This document shows positions 5,663 through 8,113 of a DNA stretch of 8,113 nt, piece after piece. Position 1 is the first letter of the stretch, and each line of letters begins with the position of its first letter. This DNA comes from an uncultured Oscillospiraceae bacterium (GTDB lineage: Bacteria > Bacillota > Clostridia > Oscillospirales > Ruminococcaceae). The translations under genes were made by a program, and so were the position numbers. Location of the stretch: NCBI GenBank assembly GCA_910587465.1, contig CAJUMS010000106.1, positions 1 through 8,113 of the forward strand, written 5' to 3'. The notes under the pieces are model-generated. The model worked only from the letters and a program-made list of their open reading frames with translations, did not search any database and was not told the DNA's origin.

Positions 5663-5692
5663 TTGACAATTTAGAACAATAATATATATAAA
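5663..5692 (+). promoter_or_regulatory. Possible second promoter upstream of groESL
   Basis: A perfect TTGACA (5663-5668) precedes TATATA/TATAAA (5685-5692) at 16-18 bases. A transcript from near 5698 would reach groES with a leader of about 140 bases and pass through CIRCE. In such AT-rich sequence a chance match is quite possible. Confidence 0.4.
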
Positions 5693-5738
5693 TGTTTGTG
5701 CTATTATACAATTTTTTTCAAAAAATACGTAATACCCC

Positions 5739-5766
5739 TTGATTTTTTTAAAATATGGGTTAAAAT
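5739..5766 (+). promoter_or_regulatory. groESL sigma-A promoter
   Basis: TTGATT (5739-5744), 16 bases, then TAAAAT (5761-5766). A TATAAT (5766-5771) overlaps just after. Transcription would start inside the CIRCE element, the usual arrangement for HrcA control in Firmicutes. Confidence 0.75.
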
Positions 5767-5770
5767 ATAA

Positions 5771-5797
5771 TTAGCACTCGGGAAATAAGAGTGCTAA
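5771..5797. promoter_or_regulatory. CIRCE element (HrcA operator)
   Basis: TTAGCACTC (5771-5779), a 9-base spacer, then GAGTGCTAA (5789-5797): an exact match to the CIRCE consensus in both arms and spacing. HrcA bound here represses groESL until heat or unfolded protein titrates GroEL away from HrcA. It overlaps the predicted transcription start. Confidence 0.98.
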
Positions 5798-5838
5798 TAT
5801 TAGGTTTTGCACATTTATTTCATTAGGAGGAAATATAT

Positions 5839-6306
5839 ATGACAATCAGACCTTTAGCAGACAGAGTAGTTATCAAGTCGGTTGAGGCGGAGGAGACCAC
5901 AAAGAGCGGTATCATCCTTACTGCCGCAGCTCAGGAAAAGCCCTCTATCGCCGAGATAGTTGCGGTGGGACCGGGCGGTACCGTAGACGGCAAGGAAGTA
6001 GAAATGTTCGTCAAAGTTGGCGACAAGGTTCTTATCAGCAAGTACTCGGGTACCGAGGTCAAGGTTGACGGTGTAGAGTACTCTATTGTTAGACAGGACG
6101 ACATTCTCGCCGTTGTTGAGGAGAGCACCGCAAAGTCCGCTCCCAAGTCCGATTTGACTTCCGTGGCAAAGAAGCCGGGAAGAAAGCCCGCCGCAAAGTC
6201 TGCGGCAGCTAAGACCGAGCGCAAAAAGCCCGGACCCAAACCCGGAGCAAAAGCGGCTAAGACAACAGGCGCAAAGCGCGGTCCCAAGCCCAAGACTGCT
6301 AAGTAA
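5839..6306 (+). CDS. groES: Co-chaperonin GroES with a C-terminal AT-hook-like basic tail
   Basis: GroES forms the heptameric lid of the GroEL folding chamber in the cytosol. Residues 1-94 are a complete Cpn10 domain: MTIRPLADRVVIK at the start, the mobile loop around residues 17-34 with GIIL (24-27), which docks on GroEL, then GPGG (44-47), VGDKVLISKYSGTEVK and DDILAVVE at the normal end. Family members usually stop there (about 94-100 residues). This one continues to 155. The extra part has about 16 Lys and 3 Arg against 4 acidic residues, many Ala and Pro, and three AT-hook-like motifs: KKPGRKPAAK (111-120), KKPGPKPGAK (129-138) and KRGPKPK (146-152). The frame is continuous with normal codon use, so this is not a frameshift artefact. 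AGGAGGA lies 7 bases before the ATG. groEL follows after 34 bases; CIRCE controls both. Confidence 0.97.
   Translation: MTIRPLADRVVIKSVEAEETTKSGIILTAAAQEKPSIAEIVAVGPGGTVDGKEVEMFVKVGDKVLISKYSGTEVKVDGVEYSIVRQDDILAVVEESTAKSAPKSDLTSVAKKPGRKPAAKSAAAKTERKKPGPKPGAKAAKTTGAKRGPKPKTAK
6121..6303 (+). other. GroES tail region encoding AT-hook-like motifs
   Basis: Sub-region of groES encoding residues 95-155. An Ser/Ala/Lys linker leads into three basic Pro-Gly motifs about 17-18 residues apart, resembling AT-hooks or the basic tails of bacterial histone-like proteins. Such segments bind the minor groove or RNA. Predicted to be disordered, hanging from the rim of the heptamer, so up to 21 motifs per lid. 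Confidence 0.8.
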
Positions 6307-6326
6307 TTCAAATTGACATAAACATT

Positions 6327-6334
6327 AGGAGGAG
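6327..6334 (+). promoter_or_regulatory. Ribosome-binding site of groEL
   Basis: AGGAGGAG lies 6 bases before the groEL ATG, a near-ideal site suited to high expression. No promoter or terminator is seen in the 34-base gap, so groEL is co-transcribed with groES. Confidence 0.85.
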
Positions 6335-6340
6335 ATAACT

Positions 6341-7969
6341 ATGGCAAAGGATATCATTTACGGAGAAGAAGCAAGAAAGGCTCTGCAAAAAGGCATAGAT
6401 ACTCTCGCGGATACCGTTAAGATCACTCTCGGTCCGAAGGGCAGAAACGTTGTTCTGTCCAAGAAGTACGGCTCTCCGCTTATCACCAACGACGGTGTTA
6501 CCATCGCTAAGGAGATTGAGCTTGAGGACGCTTTCGAGAATATGGGCGCGGCTCTCGTAAAAGAAGTCGCTACAAAGACCAACGACGCCGCAGGCGACGG
6601 CACTACCACCGCTACCCTGCTCGCTCAGGCTCTTGTTCGCGAGGGTATGAAGAACATCGCCGCGGGCGCTAACCCGATGATTGTTAAGAAGGGTATGAAG
6701 AAAGCTGTTGACGCGGCTGTTGAGGAAATTAAGAAGAACTCCAAAAAGGTTGCCGGCTCTGCGGATATAGCGCGCGTTGCCACCGTTTCCGCGGGCGACG
6801 AGTTCGTAGGAAAGCTCATTGCTGAGGCTATGGATAAGGTAACTGCGGACGGCGTAATCACTCTTGAGGAGAGCAAGACCGCCGAGACCTACTCCGAGGT
6901 AGTTGAGGGCATGCAGTTCGATCGCGGCTATATCTCGCCGTACATGGTTACCGATACCGATAAAATGGAGGCTGTTCTCGATAGTCCGTACATTCTTATC
7001 ACCGACAAGAAAATTTCGTCCATTCAGGACATCTTGCCGCTGCTCGAACAGATCGTACAGTCGGGCAAGAAGCTCCTCATCATCGCGGAGGACGTCGACG
7101 GCGACGCGCTGACCAATCTCATTTTAAACAAGCTGCGCGGCGTATTCACCTGTGTTGCTGTAAAGGCTCCCGGTTTCGGCGACAGACGCAAGGAAATGCT
7201 CAAGGATATCGCTATACTCACCAACGGCGAAGTCATTACTGATGAGCTTGGACTTGATATCAAGGAAACTCAGATCAGCCAACTCGGTACCGCTAAGCAG
7301 GTAAAGATCACCAAGGAGAACACTATTATCGTTGACGGCGCGGGCAAGACTGCGGATATCAAGTCTCGCGTAAACGAGATCAGAAACGCTATTGAGGCTA
7401 CCACCTCCGAGTTCGACAGGGAGAAGCTTCAGGAGCGTCTGGCTAAGCTCTCCGGAGGCGTTGGCGTTATCAAGGTCGGCGCGGCTACCGAAGTCGAGAT
7501 GAAGGAGAAGAAGCTCCGTATCGAGGATGCTCTCGCGGCTACCAAGGCAGCCGTTGAGGAGGGTATCGTTGCGGGTGGCGGCGTTGCACTTATCGACGCT
7601 ATGCCTGCTGTCGAAAAGGTAATGAATACTCTCGAGGGCGACGAAAAAACCGGCGCGTCTATCGTGCTCCGCGCTCTTGAGGAGCCTATCCGCCAGATCG
7701 CGCTGAACGCGGGCGTTGAGGGCAGCGTTATCATTGACACTATCGTCAAGAAAAAGACCGTCGGCTACGGCTATGACGCTTACGGCGAGAGCTACGGCGA
7801 CATGATCAAGAAGGGCATTGTCGATCCCGCCAAGGTAACGCGTTCCGCATTGCAGAACGCTTCTTCCGTTGCCGAAATGGTTCTCACTACCGAAAGTCTT
7901 GTTGCAGATAAACCCGAGCCCGAGGCTCCCGCTGCACCCGCCGCACCCGGAATGGGCGGAATGTACTAA
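6341..7969 (+). CDS. groEL: Chaperonin GroEL (Hsp60)
   Basis: Forms the double-ring 14-mer that encloses unfolded protein and folds it using ATP, with GroES as lid. 542 residues is normal length. Visible landmarks are LGPKGRNVVL (30-39), the nucleotide-binding GDGTTT (85-90) with Asp86 equal to E. coli Asp87, the catalytic Asp396 in IEDALAATKA, and the Cpn60 signature AAVEEGIVAGGG (403-414). The C-terminus is a Pro/Ala/Glu linker and a short GMGGMY, a reduced version of the GGM tail that lines the ring cavity. Nothing essential is missing. It shares the CIRCE-controlled transcript with groES and is followed by a strong terminator. The antisense frames opposite it are coding shadows. Confidence 0.99.
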   Translation: MAKDIIYGEEARKALQKGIDTLADTVKITLGPKGRNVVLSKKYGSPLITNDGVTIAKEIELEDAFENMGAALVKEVATKTNDAAGDGTTTATLLAQALVREGMKNIAAGANPMIVKKGMKKAVDAAVEEIKKNSKKVAGSADIARVATVSAGDEFVGKLIAEAMDKVTADGVITLEESKTAETYSEVVEGMQFDRGYISPYMVTDTDKMEAVLDSPYILITDKKISSIQDILPLLEQIVQSGKKLLIIAEDVDGDALTNLILNKLRGVFTCVAVKAPGFGDRRKEMLKDIAILTNGEVITDELGLDIKETQISQLGTAKQVKITKENTIIVDGAGKTADIKSRVNEIRNAIEATTSEFDREKLQERLAKLSGGVGVIKVGAATEVEMKEKKLRIEDALAATKAAVEEGIVAGGGVALIDAMPAVEKVMNTLEGDEKTGASIVLRALEEPIRQIALNAGVEGSVIIDTIVKKKTVGYGYDAYGESYGDMIKKGIVDPAKVTRSALQNASSVAEMVLTTESLVADKPEPEAPAAPAAPGMGGMY

Positions 7970-7991
7970 TCCGGCAATTTGCATTAGCATT

Positions 7992-8024
7992 ACAGGCTGC
8001 GTCAAAAGCGCAGCCTGTTTTTTT
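7992..8024 (+). terminator. Intrinsic terminator of groESL
   Basis: ACAGGCTGCG (7992-8001) and CGCAGCCTGT (8009-8018) form a perfect 10-bp stem with a 7-base loop, followed by a run of Ts to 8024. It lies 22 bases after the groEL stop. The GGCTGC/GCAGCC core is the same as in the pckG terminator. Confidence 0.95.
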
Positions 8025-8064
8025 AGGAAGAATATATCATGTACAAAGAAATAATTGATTTATA

Positions 8065-8112
8065 CTAATATCTAATCATCCTATAGACAAAATCCACCTT
8101 CTCCCGGTAATA
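8065..8112 (-). CDS. Possible 3' end of a gene entering from the right
   Basis: On the minus strand one frame is open from the right edge to TAG at 8067-8065, encoding YYREKVDFVYRMIRY. The composition is protein-like, and a convergent gene here would fit, but only 15 codons are visible and another minus frame is also open for 10. No terminator for it is seen before groEL. Very uncertain. Confidence 0.2.
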   Translation of the reverse strand, partial: YYREKVDFVYRMIRY

Positions 8113-8113
8113 C

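Larger units (their letters stand above)
5464..5838. other. 375-bp AT-rich divergent regulatory region
   Basis: No gene is seen here. It separates the minus-strand operon from groESL. Contents are the minus promoter (5585-5613), the nested inverted repeat in its leader (5543-5585), an extra plus-strand promoter-like pair (5663-5692), the groE promoter (5739-5766), the CIRCE element (5771-5797) and the groES ribosome site (5825-5831). Confidence 0.7.

Noticed and set aside
7124..8005. 293-codon open frame on the minus strand opposite groEL
   Set aside because: Shadow of groEL; it also runs through the groEL terminator, and the product resembles nothing I know.

Overview
The window looks like chromosome from a Gram-positive gut or rumen anaerobe of the Clostridia, most likely the Oscillospiraceae/Ruminococcaceae. 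The signs are strong AGGAGG-type ribosome sites, TTGACA/TATAAT promoters, HrcA/CIRCE control of groESL, a GTP-type PEP carboxykinase, and a surface protein with an NxDTG-type sorting signal. The lineage is inferred from memory of such genomes; no search was run.

Layout, left to right. (1) 3-542, plus strand: the 3' part of a tyrosine recombinase whose catalytic His, His and Tyr appear to be replaced, so it is probably dead or repurposed. It is followed by a gene-poor stretch with two adjacent hairpins. (2) 838-2637, minus: GTP-dependent PEP carboxykinase with a consensus promoter and its own terminator. (3) 2899-3696, minus: a secreted, probably wall-anchored protein, divergent from (4) 3844-4176, plus: a small XRE-family regulator. 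The 147 bp between them hold overlapping promoters and three copies of a TAGACCA..TGGTCTA operator. (5) 4221-4258: a long hairpin. (6) 4412-5463, minus: a two-gene operon of unknown function, one product resembling DUF6882. (7) 5464-5838: an AT-rich regulatory region with a perfect CIRCE element. (8) 5839-7969, plus: groES-groEL, then a strong terminator. A doubtful gene end on the minus strand reaches the right edge.

The most unusual item is the GroES. After a complete chaperonin-10 domain of about 94 residues it carries about 60 extra residues, rich in Lys, Ala and Pro, with three AT-hook-like motifs. This suggests a co-chaperonin with a nucleic-acid-binding tail. The second most interesting item is the compact divergent surface-protein/repressor switch.

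The genes fall into separate units (central metabolism, envelope, protein folding) rather than one pathway. No CRISPR array, rRNA, tRNA or insertion sequence is visible.
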